A stretch of 64,000 nt of DNA from Paraburkholderia haematera (GCF_905220975.1 NZ_CAJNBK010000003.1:124001-188000), one strand, 5' to 3'. Positions 1 through 8,741 are shown, numbered from the stretch's first letter. Made by a program: numbers and translations. Notes: generated by a model not told the origin, from the sequence alone.

Positions 1-263
1 AACCGGCGGAGATGTGGATCAACGAGGTTGCGCTTGCGCCGACGCATCGACATCGCGGACTGGGCAAGGCCGTGCTGGAGGCCCTTTTTGAACTGGGCCG
101 GACCAGAAACTGTACGGTCGCCTGGGTCCTGACCCATCAAAATAACGTGGCCGCCAGAGCACTCTACTCATCGGTCGGTGGGACCGAAGGGGTGGACGAT
201 TCGGGACCCGCCAATGCCATGGTGGGATACTCGTTTGCCCTCGCGGGCGCATCCCGACGTTGA
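1..263 (+). CDS. GNAT-family N-acetyltransferase, C-terminal part (cut by window edge)
   Basis: The reading frame is open from the first bases and ends at TGA 261-263, so the start lies upstream of the window. The visible 80-odd residues fit the C-terminal half of a GNAT acetyltransferase: a beta strand with EVAL, then the acetyl-CoA binding loop RHRGLGKAVLEAL (consensus Q/R-x-x-G-x-G/A), then NNVAARALYSSVGG, the usual ALY-x-x-xGF segment near the end of the fold. Such enzymes move an acetyl group from acetyl-CoA to an amine. The substrate cannot be told from this part. The internal ATG at 12 is not a likely start because it would remove half the fold. Confidence 0.75.
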   Translation, partial: PAEMWINEVALAPTHRHRGLGKAVLEALFELGRTRNCTVAWVLTHQNNVAARALYSSVGGTEGVDDSGPANAMVGYSFALAGASRR

Positions 264-338
264 CCGTCAAATCAGGACACAGTCTGCGCGCGTGCTCAGG
301 TGCGGGCTGTTTGTCAGTCTCATGAAGGAGCATTCAGC

Positions 339-1184
339 ATGTTGAGCTATCCTGCCGCCTATCAATCCACCAAGGGTTCCGCGCTTGATGTCGATAAGGC
401 GTTCTATCAACGCGTCGCCTCACAGCACGACACCCGCACGCTGGTCGAATCGATCGTCGTGCCGGTCCGCTCGGGTCAGGCGCGGACCGTGCTGGCCGGT
501 CAAGTGTTTCGCATCGTGACGATCGAAGGTCCGCAGGTGGCCGACCTGAATATGTGGAGCCTGCACAATCCGCGCGAGCGCATGTGGGCTTCGCGCACGC
601 GCCAGTTGCAGCAGGCGCACGTGAGCACGTTCGACCGTCTGTGGTCGACGCTGCCGTTCCTGCGCCCGATGGTGACGATCACGGATGACAGCCTCGCCGG
701 ATACGGCGTCGACTTGCATGGCGGCCGCGTCCACGATCTGCTCGGCACGCGCTGCGATCCCTACGTGAACCGGATGCTGACGGGCGAGGATTTCCATTTT
801 CACTGCCATTCCAACCTCACACGCGCGATCGCTCCGTACGGATTGACCGAATACGACGTGCACGACGTACTCAACGTCTTCCAGTGCACTGGCCTGAATC
901 TGGAAGACAAATATTTCATGAAAGCATGCCCGGCAAAGAAGGGCGACTACCTGGAATTCTTCGCTGAGATCGACTTACTGTGCGCGCTGTCGACGTGTCC
1001 GGGCGGCGATCTCTCGTTGCCAATGTGGGGGCCAGACGCGCGCGATCCACTGGAGGTGTGCCGACCACTCGGCATCGAGATTTACCGGCTTGCACCGCAG
1101 ATGCTGGATGGCTGGGCGCCGCCGGCCGTCGCTGCGTACAAGGGGCTGCATGGAATGACGCTGCAGCAGCCAGAATGGAAATGA
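339..1184 (+). CDS. DUF1989 / urea carboxylase-associated family protein
   Basis: A 281-residue protein with the features of the DUF1989 family, whose members often lie beside urea carboxylase or aminomethyltransferase genes. Visible family traits are an N-terminal beta-rich half (VLAGQVFRIVTIEGPQVADLN, split here as the conserved G-x-x-x-RI and QVADLN pieces), a His/Cys-rich segment HFHCHSNL near residues 151-158, and CTGLNLEDKYF near residue 183, all likely metal ligands. I chose ATG 339 because GAAGGAG lies 8-9 bases upstream; an in-frame GTG at 300 has no such site. The gene stands alone: no urea carboxylase or amidohydrolase gene is next to it. Its reaction is not known to me. Confidence 0.8.
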   Translation: MLSYPAAYQSTKGSALDVDKAFYQRVASQHDTRTLVESIVVPVRSGQARTVLAGQVFRIVTIEGPQVADLNMWSLHNPRERMWASRTRQLQQAHVSTFDRLWSTLPFLRPMVTITDDSLAGYGVDLHGGRVHDLLGTRCDPYVNRMLTGEDFHFHCHSNLTRAIAPYGLTEYDVHDVLNVFQCTGLNLEDKYFMKACPAKKGDYLEFFAEIDLLCALSTCPGGDLSLPMWGPDARDPLEVCRPLGIEIYRLAPQMLDGWAPPAVAAYKGLHGMTLQQPEWK

Positions 1185-1515
1185 GGTTGATCGGCCCGCG
1201 CCTGATATCGCTGTCTGTTTCGGAGTTACGTGGGGACGAAGCCGAAGACAGCGGCACGCCAGATGTCATCATCGTGCGCGCCCGCTCGGGCTCGATGAAG
1301 AACGAAATGCGCGGGCAGCGGGAAAAGATCGGGCTCGGGCAAGACGGTAAGCGGCAAGGCGTTCGGCGTTCTCAACAGAACGGGCGCGAGCGGTGACCGG
1401 CACGGTTACTTTCGCAAGGGCGGGCAGGAGTTGCCCGTGTTGTGGTTCATAGTCGGTGTTAGCGAGGCTATTTGACATAAGATAAATTATCAACATACCC
1501 GGTGTAGCGGCTTTA
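1185..1515. other. Intergenic stretch without a supported gene
   Basis: No open frame here shows a recognisable domain, and none has a good ribosome site. The end of the stretch (about 1440-1515) is clearly more AT-rich than its surroundings and leads into the insertion-sequence remnant that starts near 1516. It may be flanking DNA disturbed by the insertion. Confidence 0.5.
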
Positions 1516-1847
1516 TGTAAATGTCGTGTTCTAGCCAGATAGAAATGTCGTGTTTTTGAACGCTGGCATGCTGGTCGGCCCGTTGCGAGATTTCGGAGTC
1601 GGCCATGTGTCCAGCCACACTGGTGACATTGAACATGCGAGAACTCGACCGACTGAAGGTGATCCAGGCCGCGGTGGACACGGGACTGAAGCCCGGCCGA
1701 GCGGCCGAACGGCTGGGCCTGACCGTGCGTCAGGTTGAGCGGCTGACGGTGCGCTATCGCAGCCAAGGCGCTTCGGGACTGCTGTCACGGCATCGTGGAC
1801 ACCCGAACAACTACCAGTTGGCAGACGGCCTCGCCGACGAACAATAG
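1516..1847 (+). mobile_element. Remnant of an ISNCY-type insertion sequence (left end)
   Basis: The stretch begins with TGTAAATGTCGTGTT and has a second copy of AAATGTCGTGTT about 26 bases on (near 1541). Such repeated sub-terminal motifs are typical transposase binding sites at an IS end. It is followed directly by the N-terminal coding part of an ISNCY-family transposase, which breaks off at 1847. No right end or catalytic part is seen in the following 230 bases, so the element is dead. The assignment to ISNCY rests on the protein N-terminus; the exact left boundary is my estimate. Confidence 0.6.
1635..1847 (+). pseudogene. Truncated ISNCY-family transposase (N-terminal helix-turn-helix only)
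   Basis: About 70 residues remain, starting MRELDRLKVIQAAVD and continuing through AAERLGLTVRQVERL, an N-terminal helix-turn-helix of the type seen in ISNCY/integrase-core transposases, followed by the linker GLLSRHRGHPNNYQL. The complete protein would be about 400-500 residues with a DDE catalytic core; none of that is present before the TAG at 1845-1847. An upstream in-frame ATG at 1605 is possible, but ATG 1635 matches the usual start MRELDRL of the family. The 230 bases to the next gene hold no continuation that I can recognise in any frame. Confidence 0.7.
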
Positions 1848-2078
1848 CCCCCCCTTGTTGACAGACCGCTTGCGACCCGTTGCACTCTTTGAATGCCGTA
1901 CTGTGTCAAAGGCCGGTCAAAGCAACGCGACTCACGACTGGGTCGCCGGGATATCGACGGAAGTCAGGGGGCGTCGTGCCCCACAGGCGCATGGTTTTGC
2001 GACGACAACGTTCACCCTGAGTCCGCCGTGAACGCCGCCTGACAATCACCACAATCGCAGACGGCGTATCGTGTTCGA

Positions 2079-2849
2079 TCATTCCTTGCTGGACTTTGCT
2101 GCGGCTTGCTCGATCAGTTTCGCCACTTCGGCCGGATGCGAAATGTAGGCCACGTGACTCGAGTTGATCTCGACGGTCGTGCTTCTGGCGCGCTTCGTCA
2201 TGAAGCGTTCGAGATCGGGATTGATCGCGCGGTCTGCCGTCGCCACGACTGCCCAACTCGGCTTCGTTTTCCATGCCGGGTTTGTGATCGGCACGCCAAA
2301 CGACTGGGCGGCCGGTATCACCTGCGAGATCGCCATGAACTTCGCTTCGGCGGCGGGTACGTCGGCGGCAAAATCCGTATGGAACTGGGCCTGGTCGAGA
2401 TACAGGTAGCCGTCTGCGGTTGCCTTGATCGCCTTGGTCGCGGGCGGCGTTTTTTTTGTCAGATCCATCGGGCTTTCGCCAGCATCGGGCTGAAACGCAG
2501 CCACATAAACCAGGCCGGCCACCTTCGCGTCGTTGCCGGCCTCGGTCACCACCGCGCCACCGTAGCTGTGGCCGACGAGGATGCTCGGGCCGTCCTGCGC
2601 ATCGACCACTCGCGTGGTCGCCTTCACGTCATCTTCGAACGACGTCTCCGGCTCTTGCACGACGGAGACCTTGTAGCCGTCGCGCGTCAGGATTTTCGAC
2701 ACCGCCTGCCAGCCCGAGCCATCGGCGAAAAAGCCATGCACCAAGACGATGTTCTTGACGGGTGCAGCAACCGCTGCGTGTGATGCCAAGGCCGCGGCGG
2801 AGAGAGCGATTACGGCGGCGACACGGCTTATATATGAGGAAGTCTTCAT
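2079..2849 (-). CDS. Exported alpha/beta hydrolase
   Basis: A 256-residue alpha/beta-hydrolase with a Sec signal peptide (positive MKTSSYISR, hydrophobic VAAVIALSAAALA, cleavage near AVAA-PV at about residue 28). The mature part shows the HGF oxyanion strand (LVHGFFADGSGW, residues 36-47), the nucleophile elbow GHSYGG at about 93-98, and a late histidine in SSHVAYISHP near residue 230, a complete catalytic triad pattern. Close relatives are annotated as periplasmic hydrolases of unknown substrate. The ATG at 2849 has GGAG at a proper distance. It is divergent from the TetR gene at 3011, with a 26-bp palindrome between them, so the TetR protein probably represses it. Confidence 0.85.
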   Translation of the reverse strand: MKTSSYISRVAAVIALSAAALASHAAVAAPVKNIVLVHGFFADGSGWQAVSKILTRDGYKVSVVQEPETSFEDDVKATTRVVDAQDGPSILVGHSYGGAVVTEAGNDAKVAGLVYVAAFQPDAGESPMDLTKKTPPATKAIKATADGYLYLDQAQFHTDFAADVPAAEAKFMAISQVIPAAQSFGVPITNPAWKTKPSWAVVATADRAINPDLERFMTKRARSTTVEINSSHVAYISHPAEVAKLIEQAAAKSSKE

Positions 2850-2912
2850 TTTTCATGCTCCAAAAAGTTGGATAACTAGAGATGTCGACTCAGGGCATTT
2901 CCCTCGTCTATG

Positions 2913-2938
2913 TAGCCATCCTACTAGTAGGATGGCTA
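2913..2938. promoter_or_regulatory. 26-bp perfect palindrome, likely TetR operator
   Basis: The half-site TAGCCATCCTACT is followed directly by its exact reverse complement, giving a perfect 26-bp palindrome with CTACTAGTAG at its centre. It sits in the 161-bp gap between the divergent hydrolase and TetR genes, where a TetR dimer would block both promoters. Binding by the adjacent regulator is inferred from position. Confidence 0.8.
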
Positions 2939-3010
2939 AAATGCAAGAAAATCTTGAAAGCTGGAAATCGGTGCCCGCTCCGCGTAGACTGTCGGAATTC
3001 AACCGACTAG

Positions 3011-3628
3011 ATGGTAGGCAAAATGACAGCAACTGGGGACGTAACGGCGAACCGGATCATTGAAGCGGGACGGCAACTTCTCATACGTCGCGGCTATAGC
3101 GGGTTTAGCTATGCCGACGTCGCCGACGCAATCAACATTCGTAAGGCGAGCATTCATCACCACTTTCCCTCGAAAACAGATCTCGTGATCGCGGTGTTGA
3201 AAGAGTGGCGGGCAGTGTTTGACGCCGACATGGCGGCACTTCAGGCGAGCGGTGCCGCCCCCCTTGCGCAGTTGCGCGCCTACGTCGCCCATTGGGAACG
3301 CTGCATTGCGGACGATAGCGCTCCGTTCTGCGTTGCCGGCATGCTCGGTGTCGAACTTCCGTCGCTGCCCGAGGAAGTGGCGAGTGAGGTGAAACCGTTT
3401 TTCGACAACCTCACTGCGTGGCTTGAGCAGGTGCTCGAGTCGGGCGCGAAAAACGACCTCGTCAAACTGGGTTCGTCGGTTCAAACCGAGGCCGCAACGT
3501 TCGTGTCAGTGGTCTACGGTGCCATGCTTGCAGCGCGGGCTTATGGCGGCGTCGCGCTCTTTAAGGACGTCACCGAAGGCGCAGTCGAAAGACTTGTGAA
3601 AACGCGCAGGCGAACCCGTTCCGCCTGA
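3011..3628 (+). CDS. TetR/AcrR-family transcriptional regulator
   Basis: A 205-residue TetR protein. The N-terminal helix-turn-helix is clear: IIEAGRQLLIRRGYSGFS, then YADVADAINIRKASIHHHF around residues 35-53, ending in the typical HHHFPSKTDL. The remaining helical part resembles the TetR_C domain that binds a small ligand and forms the dimer. ATG 3011 and ATG 3023 are both possible starts; neither has a strong ribosome site. The gene is divergent from the exported hydrolase and the shared gap contains a perfect palindrome, so local repression of both genes is likely. The ligand is unknown, perhaps a substrate or product of the hydrolase. Confidence 0.88.
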   Translation: MVGKMTATGDVTANRIIEAGRQLLIRRGYSGFSYADVADAINIRKASIHHHFPSKTDLVIAVLKEWRAVFDADMAALQASGAAPLAQLRAYVAHWERCIADDSAPFCVAGMLGVELPSLPEEVASEVKPFFDNLTAWLEQVLESGAKNDLVKLGSSVQTEAATFVSVVYGAMLAARAYGGVALFKDVTEGAVERLVKTRRRTRSA

Positions 3629-4155
3629 AGTACGCGGTGCCACGCACTGGCGTGCGTTCATCACCTCCTGATTGAGAGCGCTTGTTGACATCAGCGAAGG
3701 TCGATGAAGCGACGTTCATCCTTGTCAATCGAACGGCTGTTTAGTGGGGCGGTGCCGACGTCTGAGCATCTGTGCATCGCGACCGGCGAACGTCTCTTCC
3801 TGGCCGATTCGGAAGTTCGGCTGGCACCTGTCGATCATCCACCCAACCTCGGCGCGAACTTCCCTTCCCGCCCTTGAAGGGATGCTCGATTTTGCGGGAA
3901 GCAACCGTTCAAAATTCTAGGCTGCGACCATATCTGCTCGTTTGATTTTGTCCCAGCACCTGAGCCAGTCCTAATAGCCATCCCAGCTGCTCGAAAACAC
4001 CAATGGGCCTGGAAATATCGACCGACATTCTTGATCACGGTTGATATCTTTCGGAGAGAGGTCGGATCCGCAGCGCGACTTTGAATGTCCGGTGACAAAG
4101 TCGCGCTGTTGGATTTACACGGTCTTGGCGGCCGAAGCCGGGTGCAGCGCAAACA
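3629..4155. other. Intergenic stretch of about 530 bases, nothing recognised
   Basis: This lies between the TetR gene and the convergent 3' end of the glycosidase gene. Short open frames exist on both strands, but none has a domain, signal peptide or ribosome site that I can support. Base composition is lower in GC than in neighbouring genes, as expected for non-coding or decayed DNA. Confidence 0.5.
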
Positions 4156-5882
4156 TTATGTACCGCTCGTTGGCTGCTGCTGGCGATTTGCCACGGACGT
4201 TGAACATCCACTGCCTGCGGGCGTGGAAGGAGTGCCAGGAACACCATCCAGATTCACTCCGACGACGCGATAGCATGACTTTGACTGTCCGGTCGTATCG
4301 ACCCAGCCGCCTCCTGCATCGCTCGTGCAATTCTGGCACGGCGTCGTCCAGCTTCCGTTCGCCTGCTGCATCTGCACCGAGTAAGTGGGGGAACCTGCTG
4401 CACCTTCAAACTCGACATGTCCGCCGTCAGTGGATGTAATCGCCGGAGATCCCACGAATTCATGCGAAGGCGCAACGCTAAATCCATTCATTGCGTAACC
4501 GTGTTTGCGCAGCATTTGAGCTCGCTGGGCCATGTCTGCGGCGGTATTGGAGAGCGTGGTAATGCCCGTGTAATACAGCGCCCACCAGTTGCCGTCTTCG
4601 GTCGATTCGCAATTCGGTTGGCATCCTTCATTGGCGGGGATCGGCAGCCAGCCCTGTCCGCTTGCATGCGATACCAATGCCCAGAAATTGTCGCCCGCAA
4701 TATTGGAATCGGAAGCGACGCTATCCAAAAATGTCTGCAGGGCCGCAGTGGTCTGGTAATCGGTCTGGTCCCAGCCGTATTCAATCATGGCGTAAACCTT
4801 GCCGGCGTCGGCGACTTGCGCAGCTATTGTATGAACCTGAGGTGTATTGCCAGTAACCTTCGCGTTCGCCGCTGAAGGCGTCCAGTGCGGATACCATTCG
4901 CTCGCAAAAATATCGACATTGGATGCGCTGAGTACAGACGATGCCGGACTGGCTGCTCCGTTCTGGCTGATGTCGATAAACAGTTGCTTGTTGCTGATGG
5001 ATTTGAAATAGGTCGATACGTTGTTCAACCACGCCGTCATTTGTGCGTCGGATACCGCGGGAGGGACGACCACGCCGGAGGGTGTAAAAGTTATGGCACT
5101 AAGATCGAGATTGAGATTATTACCATCTACCCATCCGAGGAAGGTTGGATCATCCTTATATGCAAGCCCTGTCAGCGGATTGACGTGGGTCAGTATCGCC
5201 TGCATATGTTGCTTGTAATCATCTATCAAATTCGGATCGGTTAGAAATGCCGCCGCGCAGCTGGAATTGGATATGTTACGCCACGTGCAATACCAATTGT
5301 AGGACTCACCTGCTCCAGTCCCGCCCGCGTCACCATCGAATTCGCCGATCAGCTTTATTCCATACTTACGCGCCTCGGCAACCACCATATCCATGTGCGC
5401 GAACGCGGCATCGTTGAACACGCCTTGAGCTGGTTCAATACACAGCGGACATCCGACCGTATCGCCGAGTGTCTGCGCACGGATCACGGTTGCGCCCATT
5501 TCATGCGCGGTCGCGAGCGCATCGTCCACCTCGTATTGCGTCGGATAGCTATAGCTCCCAACAGGTATCGACGTCGACGGTGCGGGCCCATAGTTCTTCA
5601 ACCCCAGATACTCAACGTTCGCGCCCGAGAACCGAAAATTCTGTCCTGCCACCAACAATTGCGAGCCGCGCCGCGCCGCGTCACGAATGAATTCGCATAC
5701 TGCGCAGCGCTGACGCCAGGCACATTCGATCGTTGAGCGGCAGTGCCGGCTGTATCGGCAGGGGATGAATCTAAAGATGAGCCACCGCACGCAGCAAGCA
5801 AGACGAGAATCGCTCCGGCGCCCACGTACTTGATTGCTCGCACTGGGCTTCCTATGACAGATTCAAGTGCAATCGTTGGCAT
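4156..5882 (-). pseudogene. Exported GH5-like glycoside hydrolase lipoprotein, frameshifted
   Basis: Two overlapping frames together make one lipoprotein. From ATG 5882 (AAGGAG upstream) the protein starts with a lipoprotein signal ILVLLAACGGSS, then continues to YANSFVTRRG. The rest, from GSQLLVAGQNFRFSGANVEY on, is in another frame and runs to 4156. It reads as a cellulase/mannanase-type (beta/alpha)8 domain (IRAQTLGD, KLIGEFDGD, YAMIEYGWDQ) followed by an FN3-like C-terminal part. The shift falls in three tandem copies of a 5-base unit (5665-5679); removing one copy joins the two parts as FVTRRGSQLLVAG, giving 573 residues. The position where GH5 enzymes usually have the acid/base Glu (GNEL) reads GNNL. 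It could be a pseudogene, a phase-variable gene or a sequencing error. Confidence 0.75.
5665..5679. repeat. (GCCGC)3 pentanucleotide tandem repeat at the frameshift
   Basis: Three exact tandem GCCGC units on the plus strand (GCGGC on the coding strand). Two units would restore the frame between the lipoprotein signal and the catalytic domain; three put it out of frame. A change of one 5-base unit is a typical slipped-strand event. Confidence 0.85.
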
Positions 5883-6614
5883 ACTGTATCTCCTTCAGAA
5901 TTATCGTCATTTATTTATTACGTACTACTTATTGTGATGGAAACTTCGTGTCATATCCAACCAGTAGGCCGCCGCTTTCACCTCTTCCGCGCTGTCGATG
6001 TTTGGACTACGGAAGGGAATTTTCCAGTCCGCGTCCGGGGCGCCAAATCTAGGTCGCCACCACGAAAAGCGCCCCAACCATAGCGCCAGCAACGCGCCGA
6101 CCAAGGGTCTCTTAATGAGGATCTACTGACAACGAGTAGTTTCACTAATTTTTAGTTTGTTTAGCTAAACAAAAGCCTTGATTACCTGCCTGCTTGTTTA
6201 ATTCTTGATGCTGAATGTATCCATGGTCCCCGGACCTGCATTTACAGTTCCCGGGTGGACAGCCACAAGCACCCAATTCCTGTCTCCAGAACGTCTGACA
6301 CCGGCCGAGCGTCGCCCCGCCCCACTTCGCCGCTGCAAAAGCGATTTTCTGTGCTTCCGTCGGATCGTCGGACAGAATGTGGTCAATCAACGTGCGCTCT
6401 GGGACAACGACCCAGCGACTGGTCCAATAGCGCTTTTTCTCAATCGCACGCCGAGAAAGTACTTCGTAATGTAGTTCGCCAGATAAGCCGCGAAAGTCGA
6501 GTTGATCCGCATCTACGGAACCACGCAACTTACAGTTGATTACAAGTGTTCGGGGTTACCGGCGCGCGCCGTTCGTACAATCGAAGCATTCAGGTGGACT
6601 TCGGGATAGCGAAA
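5883..6614. other. AT-richer intergenic stretch with only a doubtful ORF
   Basis: This covers the promoter side of the glycosidase gene and the space before the glycine-rich protein. The part around 5885-5950 and 6120-6210 is clearly less GC-rich than the surroundings. One minus-strand frame (6145-6528) is listed separately with low confidence. I see no tRNA, no repeat with a clear purpose and no other gene. Confidence 0.45.
6145..6528 (-). CDS. Doubtful hypothetical protein
   Basis: A 127-residue frame starting at TTG 6528. The central part (for example LIDHILSDDPTEAQKIAFAAAKWGG) has a plausible amphipathic composition, and the end contains a Cys-rich CGCPPGNCKC patch. There is no good ribosome site, no known domain, and codon use is unlike neighbouring genes. 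It may be a decayed or chance frame. Confidence 0.22.
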   Translation of the reverse strand: MRGSVDADQLDFRGLSGELHYEVLSRRAIEKKRYWTSRWVVVPERTLIDHILSDDPTEAQKIAFAAAKWGGATLGRCQTFWRQELGACGCPPGNCKCRSGDHGYIQHQELNKQAGNQGFCLAKQTKN

Positions 6615-7019
6615 ATGAAAACAGCGCAATGGATTGCTGCCAGCCTCGTGGCACTTGCGTCCGTGTCAGCCCTTGCGGCAGCGGGTGGCAATGGAGGCGG
6701 AAACGGCGGAAGCGGCGGAGCGGGAGGCAGCGGAGGTGCCGGACACGGTGGTCTGGGCGGCAACGCGGGCGGCATGTCGGCCGGCCACATGAGCAGCAAG
6801 GGCGTCAGCAATACCAATGGCTTTAGTTCAGCCGACCGCGATGCTGGCCTTGCCCGCGCGGCGGATCGATCGGACACGCAGGCAGACCGTTCCGACGCGC
6901 AAACGAGCCGTCAGAATCTTCATGCGGCTCAAACAGATCACGCGCGTTCACACTCGCATGCGCGGGTGAGCGCGAAGCTCCACCACAGCCAGCACTTCGC
7001 AATCAGCCATTCGACTTGA
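6615..7019 (+). CDS. Glycine-rich exported protein of unknown function
   Basis: A 134-residue protein with a Sec signal peptide (MKTAQWIAASLVALASVSALAAA, cleaved near residue 23). A glycine-rich stretch of about 30 residues follows (repeated GGNGG/GGSGGAGG), then a polar tail with two DRSD-Q repeats and many His (HARSHSHARVSAKLHHSQH). I chose ATG 6615 because it gives a complete signal peptide; the frame is open further upstream. Such low-complexity secreted proteins are common in Burkholderia and are not characterised. The His-rich tail could bind metal, but that is a guess. A hairpin terminator follows at 7025. Confidence 0.7.
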   Translation: MKTAQWIAASLVALASVSALAAAGGNGGGNGGSGGAGGSGGAGHGGLGGNAGGMSAGHMSSKGVSNTNGFSSADRDAGLARAADRSDTQADRSDAQTSRQNLHAAQTDHARSHSHARVSAKLHHSQHFAISHST

Positions 7020-7024
7020 TAGAA

Positions 7025-7054
7025 CACAGAGGGCGCTCGCAGGCGCCCCCTGTG
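7025..7054. terminator. Bidirectional intrinsic terminator between convergent genes
   Basis: A 12-bp stem with one mismatch (CACAGAGGGCGC against GCGCCCCCTGTG) and a 6-base loop, followed by a T-rich run on the plus strand. It lies between the convergent glycine-rich protein and the small lipoprotein and can serve both. Confidence 0.65.
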
Positions 7055-7070
7055 GTCCATTTTCTTCTCG

Positions 7071-7238
7071 TCAGCAATTCCCCTTTTTCGCCTGTCCCGG
7101 CGGACAGAAGCCGTTGCCCGGACCACCCTGGGGCCCGCCTTGCGGCACGACAACCACGCCTGGCGAATCGGGCACATACAGCGCACATCCGCCCAACAAG
7201 GCGGCACCGGCCATCAAAAGACAGAAGATTTTTTTCAT
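7071..7238 (-). CDS. Small lipoprotein with C-terminal CPPGQAKKGNC motif
   Basis: A 55-residue protein. ATG 7238 gives MKKIFCLLMAGAALLGGC, a lipoprotein signal with lipobox LGGC, so the mature protein is about 38 residues anchored at the membrane. The mature part has GGPQGGPGNG and ends in FCPPGQAKKGNC, a motif that I know from many small exported proteins of beta- and gammaproteobacteria without known function. An in-frame upstream start at 7286 would put extra residues before the signal and is unlikely. Confidence 0.72.
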   Translation of the reverse strand: MKKIFCLLMAGAALLGGCALYVPDSPGVVVVPQGGPQGGPGNGFCPPGQAKKGNC

Positions 7239-7289
7239 GAGGATCCCCGAGAAAGGGCTTGCGCCCTTCCCTCGTCGTGTGGTCATCAG

Positions 7290-8456
7290 TTAGAAACTGA
7301 AGTTGACGTTGGCCTGATCGGATGTCGATACATTGACTGCGGACGACTGGGTCGCCCCGCTCACGTTATCGGCTTCTGCGGTGTACTGGCCGGCGGCACT
7401 TGCGACCGGCGACAGCGCGACCGGCAGGCTTCCCGTGTAGGTGCCGGTCAATGGCGCAGCCGCGGGCAGATTCAGCGCGTAGTTACCGGTATCCAGATTG
7501 GCGTTCGCGCTGGTGATTTCGTAGTTAAGGCCACTGATCGATTGCAGTGCCCGAACGATGGCTTGCGCACTGACAGGCAGAACTGTTCCGCTTGCGACGT
7601 GCATCACGGAAGCCGGCAGCGCGATCGGTGCCGACGACGTGGCCACGACTGTCGATGTATTCACAACGACTGGCACCGAGCGCACGATACCCGTTGCAAC
7701 GTTATTCTGCACGATGACGACATCGTAGTTGCCGTTGGTTGAACTCTGCTCGAGCGGCGTCAGCACGAACTGTCCGTTACTGTCGGCAACGGTGCCCTTG
7801 ATGACCTGGCCGTTCTGCTCCGCATAAACGGCAGCTCCGGCTTCGGCCGGCGCGACGTAGCCGGAGATCGTGCCGCTCACGACTGTCGGCGTCGCGGTCA
7901 CGACCGGCTTCAGACTGTACGAGCCGTTACCTTTCTGGACGATCGATTTGCACGCGTTGAAGTCGAGTACGAGATCGACCAGCGTGTCGGGTTGAACCGT
8001 GAACGGCCGGATGATCTTGTAGCCGCTTTGTGTGGCGCTTGGCGTGTCGAGCGGCTGTTCGCTGCCTCCAGTCGGAACAATCGAATTTGCCAGCGTATTG
8101 CCCTGATTCTGCGCGAGCACCAGACGAACCTGCTGATACTGGCCGGCGGGCAACGCGGTTTGTCCCAGGTCGGCCAGCACGCCGTTGGTCAGCGACAGCA
8201 GGTCGATCTTCTGCGGGCTCGACAATGCCACGTCGGTCCAGCCGCTGTCAGTGTCAGCAGCCTGCGCGTTCGTGTTGACACGAACCTTGCTGACCGTCAC
8301 ATATACGTGATCGAAACCGCATGACGGGGAGTCTGTCATCTGGACATGGAGCGTGCCGGTGGCAGTGCTGCTGCCACCTCCGCCTCCGCCTCCACATGCC
8401 GCAAGCGCGAGCGGCAACGCCAGCACGCCCGTCAGCGTTTTAAGTATCGTTTTCAT
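7290..8456 (-). CDS. DUF4382-type lipoprotein
   Basis: A 388-residue lipoprotein. ATG 8456 has a strong AAGGAGGA site. The signal MKTILKTLTGVLALPLALAAC ends in the lipobox LAAC and is followed by seven glycines. The first mature domain (TGTLHVQMTDSPSCGFDHVYVTVSKVRV) is the DUF4382 pattern, a beta-sandwich with conserved TDSP. A second domain from about residue 195 (VSGTISGYVAPAEAGAAVYAEQNG, split as SGTISGYV and AAVYAEQ) resembles a carboxypeptidase regulatory-like or prealbumin-like beta fold, and a third beta-rich part follows. It probably sits on the outer membrane; its task is unknown. It lies 51 bases upstream of the small lipoprotein on the same strand and may share a transcript. Confidence 0.82.
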   Translation of the reverse strand: MKTILKTLTGVLALPLALAACGGGGGGGSSTATGTLHVQMTDSPSCGFDHVYVTVSKVRVNTNAQAADTDSGWTDVALSSPQKIDLLSLTNGVLADLGQTALPAGQYQQVRLVLAQNQGNTLANSIVPTGGSEQPLDTPSATQSGYKIIRPFTVQPDTLVDLVLDFNACKSIVQKGNGSYSLKPVVTATPTVVSGTISGYVAPAEAGAAVYAEQNGQVIKGTVADSNGQFVLTPLEQSSTNGNYDVVIVQNNVATGIVRSVPVVVNTSTVVATSSAPIALPASVMHVASGTVLPVSAQAIVRALQSISGLNYEITSANANLDTGNYALNLPAAAPLTGTYTGSLPVALSPVASAAGQYTAEADNVSGATQSSAVNVSTSDQANVNFSF

Positions 8457-8741
8457 GGCGAATCCTCCTTCATTGTTGTGTGCTGAAGAATACGGAAACG
8501 CCCTGTAAGTAGATCGAGTAAATTGCAACGATCAGTAACCTAAGTCTTTAACATGTTCTGTCATGCCGGGAGAAACTCTGGCCGCCAGCTTGCATGTGAT
8601 GCGGTGTGGATTTCTGGAGCGGCGAGTTACCGGCCTTAACGAGGCGACTGATAGCCGACGCAATTGTCAATCCGCGGGATTTGGTCTAGGGTTGTAGTAG
8701 CTCTTCGTTACATAACAAAAACGAACGCTGCGAGGGAAGCC

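Noticed and set aside
1269..1766. 165-codon minus-strand frame across the IS remnant boundary
   Set aside because: It spans two unrelated DNA stretches (intergenic and IS) and has no recognisable domain, so it is a chance frame.
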